Shown here: piece by piece, positions 35,203-43,520 of the stretch
Layout of the letters: every line of letters begins with the position of its first letter
How positions within the stretch are numbered: position 1 is the stretch's first letter
Assembly: GCA_902560725.1 (NCBI GenBank)
Contig: CACEMR010000010.1
Coordinates: 1 to 52,595 of the forward strand
Length of the DNA stretch: 52,595 nt
Source: an uncultured Alphaproteobacteria bacterium
Lineage (GTDB): Bacteria; Pseudomonadota; Alphaproteobacteria; HIMB59; GCA-002718135
Reading direction: 5' to 3'
Made by a program: the position numbers and the translations under genes
The notes under the pieces: model-generated
Databases searched by the model: none
What the model saw: the letters and a program-made list of their open reading frames with translations, nothing else
Told to the model about the DNA's origin: nothing

Positions 35203-37142
35203 AAGCTTTTATACCAACTATTAAATTGTATTAATGACCATAATTTGTGTTCATTATTTTTTAAATTATTGAAATGATCCTCTTTTATTTGATTAACAAA
35301 TGAATAATTTATTAAGTTATGACTTTCAATAATATCCTTAGTTAATAGAGACTCAGCCCATGGTTTTAATTCATTTTTTAACCAATCTGAAATTGGTACT
35401 GAAAATCCTTTTTTCTTTTTATATATTAAATTTTTTGGAAGATATTTTTCTAATATCGATTTTATCAAAATTTTAGACTTGCCTCTATGGACATTATATA
35501 TAGATGGAATATTTACTGCATAATGAATTAAATCTTTATCTAGAAACGGAGATCTAAGTTCTAAACTATAATACATTGATGATCTATCAACTTTACATAA
35601 AATATCGTCGGGTAAATAAGAATTAAAATCTGAAATCATCATATTTTTTATAAAATCATTTGTATATTTATTATATTTATAATTATTACTTTTATAATTT
35701 TTATCACTAAAATATTGATTTATTAATGACTCATAAAAAGTTTCTTCATTTTTGATATTTTTAATTTTATTTTTTATCATTTCAATTTGTAGATTTTTTT
35801 TTGAAATAGTGTAATTTTGTAAATATCTATTTAAAAATATATTCATTATAGATGAAGGAGTATAAGTAATCATTTTGAATAATAAATTATAATCCTTATA
35901 ATTAAAAAAATTTATAAATTTCCAATATTTAGATGCTATCAAATATCTGTTATATCCTCCAAAAATTTCATCTCCTCCATCGCCAGATAAAGCTACTTTT
36001 ACATGTTTTGAAGCTAGATTGGAGACAAGCATAGTAGGAATTTGTGAAGAGTCTGCAAATGGTTCAGAAAACGCTGAATTAATACTAGTTATAACATCAA
36101 TTGCTTCTTTATTAGAACATATTAAGCTTGTATGATTTGTTTTTAATATTTTTGCTATTTCAGAAGCCGATTTAGACTCATCATGCTCACTCTCATTAAA
36201 TCCAATTGTAAATGTATTAGTTTTTTGAAATTTTTGCATATTAGCAACTATTAATGAAGAGTCATTACCTCCAGATAAAAAAGCTCCTACAGGTACATCA
36301 GAAAGCAGTTGAGATTTAACTGATTTTTCTATTAAGTTATCAATATTATTAGAAATATTATAAATATTTTTATAATCCTTATTCTTATTAAAATTATGTT
36401 CAATTTTCCAATAATATTTGAATTTAATAAAATTTTTTTCACATAATTCCTCAAATGTTAATGAATTTTCATAATTAATTTTATTTAAATTTACTTCCAT
36501 ATAGGAACCTGGAGGTAATTTAAAAATATTATTTATTATTGATAATGGATTAGGAACATAATTGTATTTAAGATAATTAATAAACGCTAATTGATTAATT
36601 GAATTTTTAAAATCAATTAAATGTCTAAAGGCTCTTATATCAGAGCTAAAACCAATAAAGTTACCAGTATTTGATAAATACAAAGGTTTTTCACCTGATC
36701 TATCTCTACTTACAATTATTTTATTTTTTTTGAAATCAAAGAATGTAAAAGAGAACATGCCTTTTAATTTATTTAGACTTTCAATTATTGGGCAGTGTAT
36801 TAATAAATTTAAAAGTGTCTCTGTATCAGATGTTCCTATCCATTTTATATTGAATTGATTTTCTAACTCTCTCCTAATATCCAAATGATTATATATTTCA
36901 CCATTATAAATTAATTTATATCTTTTATCTTCTGAATTCATTGGCTGATTACTTCTTTCATCTAAATCAATAATTGAAAGTCTATGGTGTCCAACAAATA
37001 ATTTATTATCGTTTATTAAGTATTCCTCAAAATTAGAGTTATCTGGTCCCCTAAATGAAAAATCTTCAAAATTATTTTTTATCATATCAATATTATTTTT
37101 AAATTTATTATTTTTTAGATATATTGATAAAAAACCGCACAT
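35199..37142 (-). CDS. Asparagine synthase (glutamine-hydrolysing)-like amidotransferase
   Basis: A 647-residue AsnB-type protein. Glutaminase domain: nucleophile C2 (MCGFLS), RGPD, GHHRLSIIDL and GEIYNH. Synthetase domain: PP-loop SGGNDSS (290-296), where the usual Leu/Val/Ile after SGG is Asn; then LSGDGGDEIFGGYNRY. The domain order and full length suggest an active ATP-dependent amidotransferase. In O-antigen loci such AsnB-like proteins (WbpS type) turn sugar uronic acids into uronamides, and this locus has a nucleotide-sugar dehydrogenase that would supply the acid. Free asparagine synthesis is the alternative. It is the first gene of the minus-strand run to its left, with a 63-base divergent gap to a methyltransferase gene. 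Confidence 0.9.
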   Translation of the reverse strand: MCGFLSIYLKNNKFKNNIDMIKNNFEDFSFRGPDNSNFEEYLINDNKLFVGHHRLSIIDLDERSNQPMNSEDKRYKLIYNGEIYNHLDIRRELENQFNIKWIGTSDTETLLNLLIHCPIIESLNKLKGMFSFTFFDFKKNKIIVSRDRSGEKPLYLSNTGNFIGFSSDIRAFRHLIDFKNSINQLAFINYLKYNYVPNPLSIINNIFKLPPGSYMEVNLNKINYENSLTFEELCEKNFIKFKYYWKIEHNFNKNKDYKNIYNISNNIDNLIEKSVKSQLLSDVPVGAFLSGGNDSSLIVANMQKFQKTNTFTIGFNESEHDESKSASEIAKILKTNHTSLICSNKEAIDVITSINSAFSEPFADSSQIPTMLVSNLASKHVKVALSGDGGDEIFGGYNRYLIASKYWKFINFFNYKDYNLLFKMITYTPSSIMNIFLNRYLQNYTISKKNLQIEMIKNKIKNIKNEETFYESLINQYFSDKNYKSNNYKYNKYTNDFIKNMMISDFNSYLPDDILCKVDRSSMYYSLELRSPFLDKDLIHYAVNIPSIYNVHRGKSKILIKSILEKYLPKNLIYKKKKGFSVPISDWLKNELKPWAESLLTKDIIESHNLINYSFVNQIKEDHFNNLKNNEHKLWSLIQFNSWYKSL

Positions 37143-37205
37143 ATAATCATTATTAGATTGATTTATGAAATATACAAATTAATAATTATATTATTAACAT
37201 AAATT

Positions 37206-38102
37206 ATGGTCATTAGTAATTTCTTTAAAAATAAATTTTCAGAAAAAGAGGGAGTAAATATTTATGATAACGATGATAAGTATACTGAGAATTTTTCAAA
37301 ACAATGGAGGGATTTTAGTTTAACTCAGGTAGATAGTTTTAATAAAACTAATATTTCAGAGGACTATTTAAATGAATTAATGTTTAATAATATAGAAAAT
37401 TTGCATAATAAAAATGTTCTAGAAATTGGGTGTGGTTCGGGTAGATTTACAGAACATATTATAAAAAAAGCTAAAATGTGTGTAGCAGTTGATTTATCAA
37501 AATCAATTTTTTACAATGTATCAAAAAATAGTAAAAACCTTATATTGATTAAATCTGATTTTTTAAATTTAGAAATTAAAGAAAAATTTGATATAGTTAT
37601 ATGTAGAGGTGTTTTGCAACATACACCTTTTCCTAATAATTCAATATTAAAACTTTTTGATTTTGTTAAAAATGATGGCATGGTCTATTTTGACTACTAT
37701 AAAAAACCTAAATTAGGAATTTTGCATCCAAAATATTTATTTTGGAGACCAATTTTGAGAAATATTTTTAATTACAATGACTTTAAAATTTTTTTAGAAA
37801 AAAATATTACTAAATTAATAATGTTTAAAAACATAATAAGAAAAATTACTTTTAATTCAAATTTCATATCTGATACAATAATCCCAATCTGGGATTTTAG
37901 AGAAAATAAATACAATATATCAAAAAAACTTTTTGAAAATTGGACTATTTTAGATACTTTAGATGGTATTTATGCAAAATTTGATTATCCAAAAAGTAAT
38001 ATTGAAATTATTAATTTACTTAAAAAAAATAAAATTAAAATTATAAATAACAACCAAAATAAAAACTTTATTTGTGGAAAATTATTTGAAGAAAACTTCT
38101 AA
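37206..38102 (+). CDS. Class I SAM-dependent methyltransferase
   Basis: A 298-residue methyltransferase with SAM motif I VLEIGCGSGRF (71-81), acidic residue in VAVDLSKS, and motif IV-like FDIVICRGVLQHT, typical of the Methyltransf_11/25 group. About 70 residues precede the Rossmann core and 120 follow. One of only two plus-strand genes inside the polysaccharide island, in a divergent pair with the AsnB-like gene, and its 3' end overlaps the converging GT4 gene by 21 bases. It probably methylates a sugar or a lipid-linked precursor; target unknown. Confidence 0.88.
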   Translation: MVISNFFKNKFSEKEGVNIYDNDDKYTENFSKQWRDFSLTQVDSFNKTNISEDYLNELMFNNIENLHNKNVLEIGCGSGRFTEHIIKKAKMCVAVDLSKSIFYNVSKNSKNLILIKSDFLNLEIKEKFDIVICRGVLQHTPFPNNSILKLFDFVKNDGMVYFDYYKKPKLGILHPKYLFWRPILRNIFNYNDFKIFLEKNITKLIMFKNIIRKITFNSNFISDTIIPIWDFRENKYNISKKLFENWTILDTLDGIYAKFDYPKSNIEIINLLKKNKIKIINNNQNKNFICGKLFEENF

Positions 38103-39176
38103 GTATTTTTCAGCTACAGACTCTATAGAGTAATTTTTTCTTACTTTTTGTCTTAGGTTATGATTTATTTTTTTATCTAAAGATACATATATGCCCTTTA
38201 ACATTTCCACTGGATTATTTGTTTTTACTAATTCTCCTAAATTATACTTTTTAAGTATTTCTGCGGGGCCATATTTGCAATTAGTACTTAATATTTTTGT
38301 ATCAAAATATAAAGCTTCAATTAATGTTAAAGGAAGCGCATCATATAATGATGAATGAATATATAAATCAGATACAGCAAAATATTTATATGTATCTTTT
38401 ACAAACCCTTTGAATTCTATGTATTTGTTTAATTTATATTTAGTAACATATTTTTTAAGATTACTTTCTTCAGGTCCTGTACCAAGTATAATTAGTTTTG
38501 TATTATTTAAATACTCAAAATTTTGTAAAGCTTTTATAACTGTAATAACATCTCGTGATTTTTTTAATCTTCCTACAGATAAAAAACAAAATTTAGCATC
38601 ACCATAAATTGATTTTTTTAGTTTAATAATGTCGTAATTAGTATTTGGAACTTTAATTGAGTTATTTATATTATATATGTTGTGTTTTTTAAATAAAAGT
38701 ATTTTTTGAATTTCATACTTAACGTTTTTAGATACACAAATAATCCCTGAAGAAAAATTATAGGTAAGATTATAAGTTAAGTAAAAAAAATATTTGTTTA
38801 TATTAAAATCTTTAAACCATAAGTCTATAAATGGGTTGTGATCAGCTAAGTATAGTTTACCTATTTTAAAAGATAATAGCCATGAAAAAAATACCACTGA
38901 GGTCAAAGGCCACATTAACGCCAAAGTAATATCAGGCCTATACTTTCTTATCAACTTATTGCATGGAAGAATTGTATGAATAATTCTTTTACAATTTAAA
39001 TCGATTATTTTAATTTCCTTATTAACATCTTCAATTAATTCTCCTTTTTTATTCATTAATATCAAAAAAACATCATAATTTTTTTTTGACCAATAATTAA
39101 TTAAATTTAAAGTAGATCTTTCTGCACCGCCTCCTCCTAAATGTGGTAGTATTACAAATATTGTTTTTTTTGCCAT
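38082..39176 (-). CDS. Glycosyltransferase family 4
   Basis: A 364-residue GT-B retaining glycosyltransferase. N-terminal ILPHLGGGGAERSTLNLI is the classic GT4 glycine-rich loop; the C-terminal half begins FLSVGRLKKSRDV and has the E(x7)E region SLYDALPLTLIEALYFDTKILSTNCKYGPAEIL. Donor and acceptor unknown. It is bounded by two plus-strand genes, so it forms a separate one-gene transcription unit with a 29-base divergent gap to the deacetylase. Confidence 0.93.
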   Translation of the reverse strand: MAKKTIFVILPHLGGGGAERSTLNLINYWSKKNYDVFLILMNKKGELIEDVNKEIKIIDLNCKRIIHTILPCNKLIRKYRPDITLALMWPLTSVVFFSWLLSFKIGKLYLADHNPFIDLWFKDFNINKYFFYLTYNLTYNFSSGIICVSKNVKYEIQKILLFKKHNIYNINNSIKVPNTNYDIIKLKKSIYGDAKFCFLSVGRLKKSRDVITVIKALQNFEYLNNTKLIILGTGPEESNLKKYVTKYKLNKYIEFKGFVKDTYKYFAVSDLYIHSSLYDALPLTLIEALYFDTKILSTNCKYGPAEILKKYNLGELVKTNNPVEMLKGIYVSLDKKINHNLRQKVRKNYSIESVAEKYLEVFFK

Positions 39177-39205
39177 TTAGATAAATTATGTTATTAAATA
39201 ATTAA

Positions 39206-40189
39206 ATGAGAAAATTAATATTTAAAATCTTATATTTTCTTTTTTTTCATAAACTATTTTTAATTTTTAGCAAAAAAAAAATAACTACCTTAATGTTTCA
39301 TAGAATTAGTCCAGATATTGATGAATTATGGCCATCATTAAAACCTCATCAATTTGAAAAATTTATACAGTTATTAACTTATAATTTTGATATAATTTCT
39401 TTAGATGAAATAAAGACTCAATGTTTTTTAAATAAAAATTTATTTATAATTACTTTTGATGATGGCTATAAAGATTTTTTAAATAATGCTATTCCAATTT
39501 TAAACAAATATAAAATTAAGGTTAATTTAAATATTTGTCCTAATTTAATAAATACAAATTCTTTACCATGGACTCAAAAGTTGAATGTTCTTTTATCTAA
39601 AAAAAATAATACAATTATTGAAATTATAAAAGATTTTAATATTGATATTAGAAATAATAATAATCTTGGCGAAGAGATATTTAACAATATTTGTAATAAA
39701 ATTCATAGTCTAGACAATAGTAAGTATAATTCTTTTATTGAGAGATTAAACTCAATTGAATTTAAATTTGAAAAAATATTATTAAATTGGGATGAATTAT
39801 TAGAATGTAAAAAAAGTAATGTAGTGATTGGAAATCACTCTTTTAATCATCTAAATTTAAACAAACTTAATGAAAAATCTCTAGATAGTGAAATATTTGA
39901 TAGTAAGTTAGAAATAGAAAAAAGATTAAATTTAAAAGTCAATATTTTTTCTATTCCAAATGGAATGATAAACATACAGGCCTTAAATAAATTGAAAAAA
40001 TTATATAAAATTATACTTTTTTCTGATTATAATAGAAGTCTTCTAACTATTAATAATGATATTATATTATTAAATAGAATTAATATTAGTTTGAATAATC
40101 CATATGAGGAATTCTTTAGGGCAATAGGTTTCCATCATGCATTAAAAAAGTTTTTTTTATTTTTTTTCAAAAAGAACAATAAAACCTGA
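39206..40189 (+). CDS. Polysaccharide deacetylase (NodB homology), membrane-anchored
   Basis: A 327-residue carbohydrate esterase 4 protein. A hydrophobic N-terminal segment (residues 4-22) should anchor it to the membrane or export it. NodB motif 1 is TFDDGY (D85-D86) and motif 2 is NHSFNH (metal ligands H211 and H215), so the Asp/His/His metal site is complete. It would remove N-acetyl groups from HexNAc residues in the surface glycan, or from a lipid-linked precursor, leaving free amines that could later be acylated. Second plus-strand gene inside the island; its end overlaps the converging methyltransferase gene by 33 bases. Confidence 0.9.
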   Translation: MRKLIFKILYFLFFHKLFLIFSKKKITTLMFHRISPDIDELWPSLKPHQFEKFIQLLTYNFDIISLDEIKTQCFLNKNLFIITFDDGYKDFLNNAIPILNKYKIKVNLNICPNLINTNSLPWTQKLNVLLSKKNNTIIEIIKDFNIDIRNNNNLGEEIFNNICNKIHSLDNSKYNSFIERLNSIEFKFEKILLNWDELLECKKSNVVIGNHSFNHLNLNKLNEKSLDSEIFDSKLEIEKRLNLKVNIFSIPNGMINIQALNKLKKLYKIILFSDYNRSLLTINNDIILLNRINISLNNPYEEFFRAIGFHHALKKFFLFFFKKNNKT

Positions 40190-40927
40190 AGAAAAAAAAC
40201 TAAATTTATTTAAAAAACTATCCTCTAGATAGTTACCAATAAAATTAGAGAAACGTGGTAAAAAACGTGTAAATGGATATGTAAAAATATTAGTATTATA
40301 ATTAACTATCTTGATTTTAATATTTTTTTGTGTCTTTGAATAACTTAATATTTCATTCACGGTAAACATTTTTCTAGGAGGTTGTTTAGTGTTTTTATTA
40401 AATATTTTTCTAATGATTAATTTAGGTAAATATAAAATTTTTAACATCAAACTATCAAGAGATCCACTATTAGGAAATGATAAAATTATTTGATTTTTAT
40501 TATTTAAATTTTTTAGCATTCTAGATATTTGTATAAATGGATCATTAAAGTATTCAATAAAACCTATACCAAAAAAAATATCAAATTTATCTAAAGGGTC
40601 ATATTCTTGAAAATCGGCTAAAATTAATGTTACTTTTTTTTTATCAACTTCATTGTTATAATTTTTTTTTATATAATCTAGCATTTCACTAGAGTTATCC
40701 ATACCGTAATATTGTAAATTATTTTCTAATGCAAATTTTACTAATATTCCTGTTCCACAACCTAAATCAATTATATTAGTGTTTTCTTTGAAATTAACTA
40801 AATTTATAGATTTTCTATATCTATGAATAAATGAATGACTGAGAGGATTTGCGGGATCGTACAAACTATCCCAAACTCCTGATTTTGCTTGATCGGTAAA
40901 ATACTCTAATATTTTTTTATATTCCAT
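40157..40927 (-). CDS. Class I SAM-dependent methyltransferase
   Basis: A 256-residue methyltransferase: motif I NIIDLGCGTGIL (51-62), motif II acidic loop MDNSSEMLDY, motif IV FDIFFGIGFIEYFNDP. Unrelated in detail to the one at 37206. It overlaps the upstream formyltransferase-like gene by 22 bases, so it is translated with that operon and probably decorates the same sugar. Target unknown. Confidence 0.9.
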   Translation of the reverse strand: MEYKKILEYFTDQAKSGVWDSLYDPANPLSHSFIHRYRKSINLVNFKENTNIIDLGCGTGILVKFALENNLQYYGMDNSSEMLDYIKKNYNNEVDKKKVTLILADFQEYDPLDKFDIFFGIGFIEYFNDPFIQISRMLKNLNNKNQIILSFPNSGSLDSLMLKILYLPKLIIRKIFNKNTKQPPRKMFTVNEILSYSKTQKNIKIKIVNYNTNIFTYPFTRFLPRFSNFIGNYLEDSFLNKFSFFSSGFIVLFEKK

Positions 40928-42579
40928 TTAAACTTTCTAAAACAAACATCAAATAATGATTTTTCTCTATATAGACTAAAGTGATGAGTTCCAATAATAT
41001 TTGTATCTTTAAATTTTATACTGTCCATATACTCTTCCTCAAATTCATTTATATTTAATTTGATGATTTTATTGAAATTAAGTGAATTACCATATGCTTT
41101 TGAATTAGTATTCTGAGAAGGTCTAATTATTTGATTATCGAATTTGAATATATTTCCTGCACTTCTGGCTTTTCTAGAATCAATTATAATTGGATTTTGT
41201 AAATGACTAGTAAGTTTGAAATCATTTAAATTATTAATTTTGTATAAATATAATTCACTATTTAAATCATTAAAAGGATCATATGATTGACTTATAAATA
41301 ACCAAAAATTATCTTTATCATCTTGATATATTGTTGGATCAGCTGAATAAACATTTTTAAATATTGTCTTATGTAATTTCCATTCATATGGAAATTGTGT
41401 GGATATATATATATCCTGCTTTTTTGCATAACTCATCTCAGGTAAAAGAAAAAATAAATCTTTATATTTAAAAATAAATGGGTAAGACAAATGATATTCT
41501 TTTTCTAAAATAACTTTTTCATCTAATAACTTGTTATCTTTTATTTTAGAACATGCTAAAATTCCTTTGTTAACTTTATAATCAAATTTTTCATAAAAAA
41601 TATAATCATTACTATTATGAGCAATATGAAATGGATCTGCATAAAATATATTTTTTTTCGTTTTTAAAGGAATACTTTTTTTTATATTTATTTTATTAAA
41701 AATATTAGTATCTGATATGTAAATAACCCAATGATTTAATTTATAATTAAGTAAATAGTAAAATTTATTTAGAATTCTTCTAATAAAAATATTATTAATA
41801 ATTATAAAAAAGTATTTTAATACAATAATTATATTTTTTGGATATTTATAAACCAATTGATTATATTTTTTTGATTTTTTATATTTTACTCTATTATGTT
41901 TTAGAAGATTTAAGTTTTTAATTAAAATTGTAAGAGATTTTTCAATAATAAAAGCATTATTTTTTTTAAATGTACTTTGGGTCACATAAAATGCTTTATC
42001 TATAATATCTCCACCATCTAAATTATTAGATAATCTTTGTAATGTAACTCCAGTATTAGTTTGTTTTAAAAAAACTTCCCAAAAACCTGCAGGGCCCCCT
42101 CTATTAATATCATTATCAGCATGATGAAAGGACCAGATACCATTCTTTGATGCATTTAATATTTCACCACTAATTATATTAAAACTAAATCTAATAATTA
42201 AATCTAAATTGTAAGCTTTTACTTCATTTGATGATTCATTATTAAAATAATCAATGTTACCTAATTTATTTAAAGGATAAATTTTTTTATGTTCTATTTT
42301 TGTTAGCCAATTTATAACTTCTTTTTTATTATTTTCATTAAATTTATCATAATTAATAAAATAATCGTCAACTTTATTGATAGTCATAAATATTAATTTA
42401 GAGATTATATTTATATCAAAAATTTTATTTAATAATTTGTTTTTTGGCTGAATGACTCTACCATCAAGAAACAATACTTTTAATTTAATCCAATCTTGAT
42501 GCATTGCCCAATAAAAAAATCTATATTCAAAATTAGACATATCCTTTATCGAGTTTGACAATATTCCAATATTAATCAT
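40906..42579 (-). CDS. Formyltransferase-like domain fused to a GINT1-like beta-propeller domain
   Basis: A 557-residue two-domain protein. Residues about 100-220 resemble the formyltransferase catalytic core: SFHHADNDINRGGPAG (150-165), then NTGVTLQRLSNNLDGGDII, where the family's Asn/His/Asp chemistry and the LDxGxI turn occur. From about residue 300 (NIFYADPFHI, 310-317) the rest resembles the five-bladed propeller of the glucosamine inositolphosphorylceramide transferase N-terminal/GH43-like group (LPEMS, ADPTIY, ARSAGNI, GTHHFS). Sugar N-formyltransferases of this fold act on dTDP- or UDP-amino sugars. I infer an amine-acylating enzyme with a glycan-binding propeller. Overlaps its neighbours by 8 and 22 bases. 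Confidence 0.75.
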   Translation of the reverse strand: MINIGILSNSIKDMSNFEYRFFYWAMHQDWIKLKVLFLDGRVIQPKNKLLNKIFDINIISKLIFMTINKVDDYFINYDKFNENNKKEVINWLTKIEHKKIYPLNKLGNIDYFNNESSNEVKAYNLDLIIRFSFNIISGEILNASKNGIWSFHHADNDINRGGPAGFWEVFLKQTNTGVTLQRLSNNLDGGDIIDKAFYVTQSTFKKNNAFIIEKSLTILIKNLNLLKHNRVKYKKSKKYNQLVYKYPKNIIIVLKYFFIIINNIFIRRILNKFYYLLNYKLNHWVIYISDTNIFNKINIKKSIPLKTKKNIFYADPFHIAHNSNDYIFYEKFDYKVNKGILACSKIKDNKLLDEKVILEKEYHLSYPFIFKYKDLFFLLPEMSYAKKQDIYISTQFPYEWKLHKTIFKNVYSADPTIYQDDKDNFWLFISQSYDPFNDLNSELYLYKINNLNDFKLTSHLQNPIIIDSRKARSAGNIFKFDNQIIRPSQNTNSKAYGNSLNFNKIIKLNINEFEEEYMDSIKFKDTNIIGTHHFSLYREKSLFDVCFRKFKWNIKKY

Positions 42580-43519
42580 ATTTATATTTATTATATTTTG
42601 AAAAATAAATTTTTAATAAATAAGGAAATATATATAGTACAACCAAACCTCCTATTTTAAATATCATTTTTTTATCAAAAAATTTATATTTAAGACTTTT
42701 AATTATCATTTCTTTGAATTTAGACATGGAATTATTATGTGCATAAATTTTTGAAAAATTATAACATATATTTGACATACAAATATTATAAAATTTTTTA
42801 TTTGGAATAACATTTGTGTTTTGAAATTTTTTTAACATGTAAACAAATTCTTCAAAAGCTAAATCAACTTTTTTATAAATTGTCTCATCGATTATTCTAT
42901 AATTTGTTGTAAAGCTATTTATAAAATAACCTCTATATTTTGAAGCAAGACGAATTAAAAATTCTCTATCTGCGGGTATAAAAATATTTTCATCAAATAA
43001 TCCAATATTTTTTATACACTCTTTTCGCATTACTAATGTAGAGTTAGTTATATTAAAATCACATAAGATTAGCCTTTGAGCTATATAACCAGAACCAGGA
43101 TGATTAAAAAAATTAGGTGTTTTGCCTACTATCTGACCATTTGAATTAATAAAGTTTACATTACTGTATGTATAATAAAAATCTAAATTATTTTCTAATA
43201 TTTTAACAGACTCATATATTTTATTTAATTGATATGTATCATCACAATCTAAAAAAGATAAATATTTACCATTAGATTTTTCGATACCATAGTTTCTAGC
43301 TCCACAAGCACCTCTATTTTTTATATTAAATATTTTTAATCTTTTATCTTTTATATTTGATAACACAATTTCAGTATCATCGGTCGAACCATCATTTATA
43401 ACAATTATTTCAATGTTTTTATAAGTCTGGTTAATTACACTTTCTACACACTTAGTGGTAAAATAGGATTTATTATAAGCTGGTATTATTATACTAACTA
43501 AAGGTTCATATAAATTCAT
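42572..43519 (-). CDS. Glycosyltransferase family 2
   Basis: A 315-residue inverting GT-A enzyme: LVSIIIPAYNKSYFTTKCVESVINQ start, VINDGSTDDTE donor motif, YLSFLDCDDTY with the DxD metal site, and ADREFLIRLA as the catalytic ED region. I chose ATG 43519, directly after the upstream stop at 43521; an in-frame start at 43564 would add 15 residues inside the previous gene. Donor and acceptor unknown. It overlaps the formyltransferase-like gene by 8 bases. Confidence 0.93.
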   Translation of the reverse strand: MNLYEPLVSIIIPAYNKSYFTTKCVESVINQTYKNIEIIVINDGSTDDTEIVLSNIKDKRLKIFNIKNRGACGARNYGIEKSNGKYLSFLDCDDTYQLNKIYESVKILENNLDFYYTYSNVNFINSNGQIVGKTPNFFNHPGSGYIAQRLILCDFNITNSTLVMRKECIKNIGLFDENIFIPADREFLIRLASKYRGYFINSFTTNYRIIDETIYKKVDLAFEEFVYMLKKFQNTNVIPNKKFYNICMSNICYNFSKIYAHNNSMSKFKEMIIKSLKYKFFDKKMIFKIGGLVVLYIFPYLLKIYFSKYNKYKYD

Positions 43520-43520
43520 A

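Noticed and set aside
37180..37196. Perfect inverted repeat of A and T only in the gap between the AsnB-like and methyltransferase genes
   Set aside because: Seven-base arms made only of A and T are expected by chance in such AT-rich sequence; at most it overlaps a -10 region, which I cannot place.
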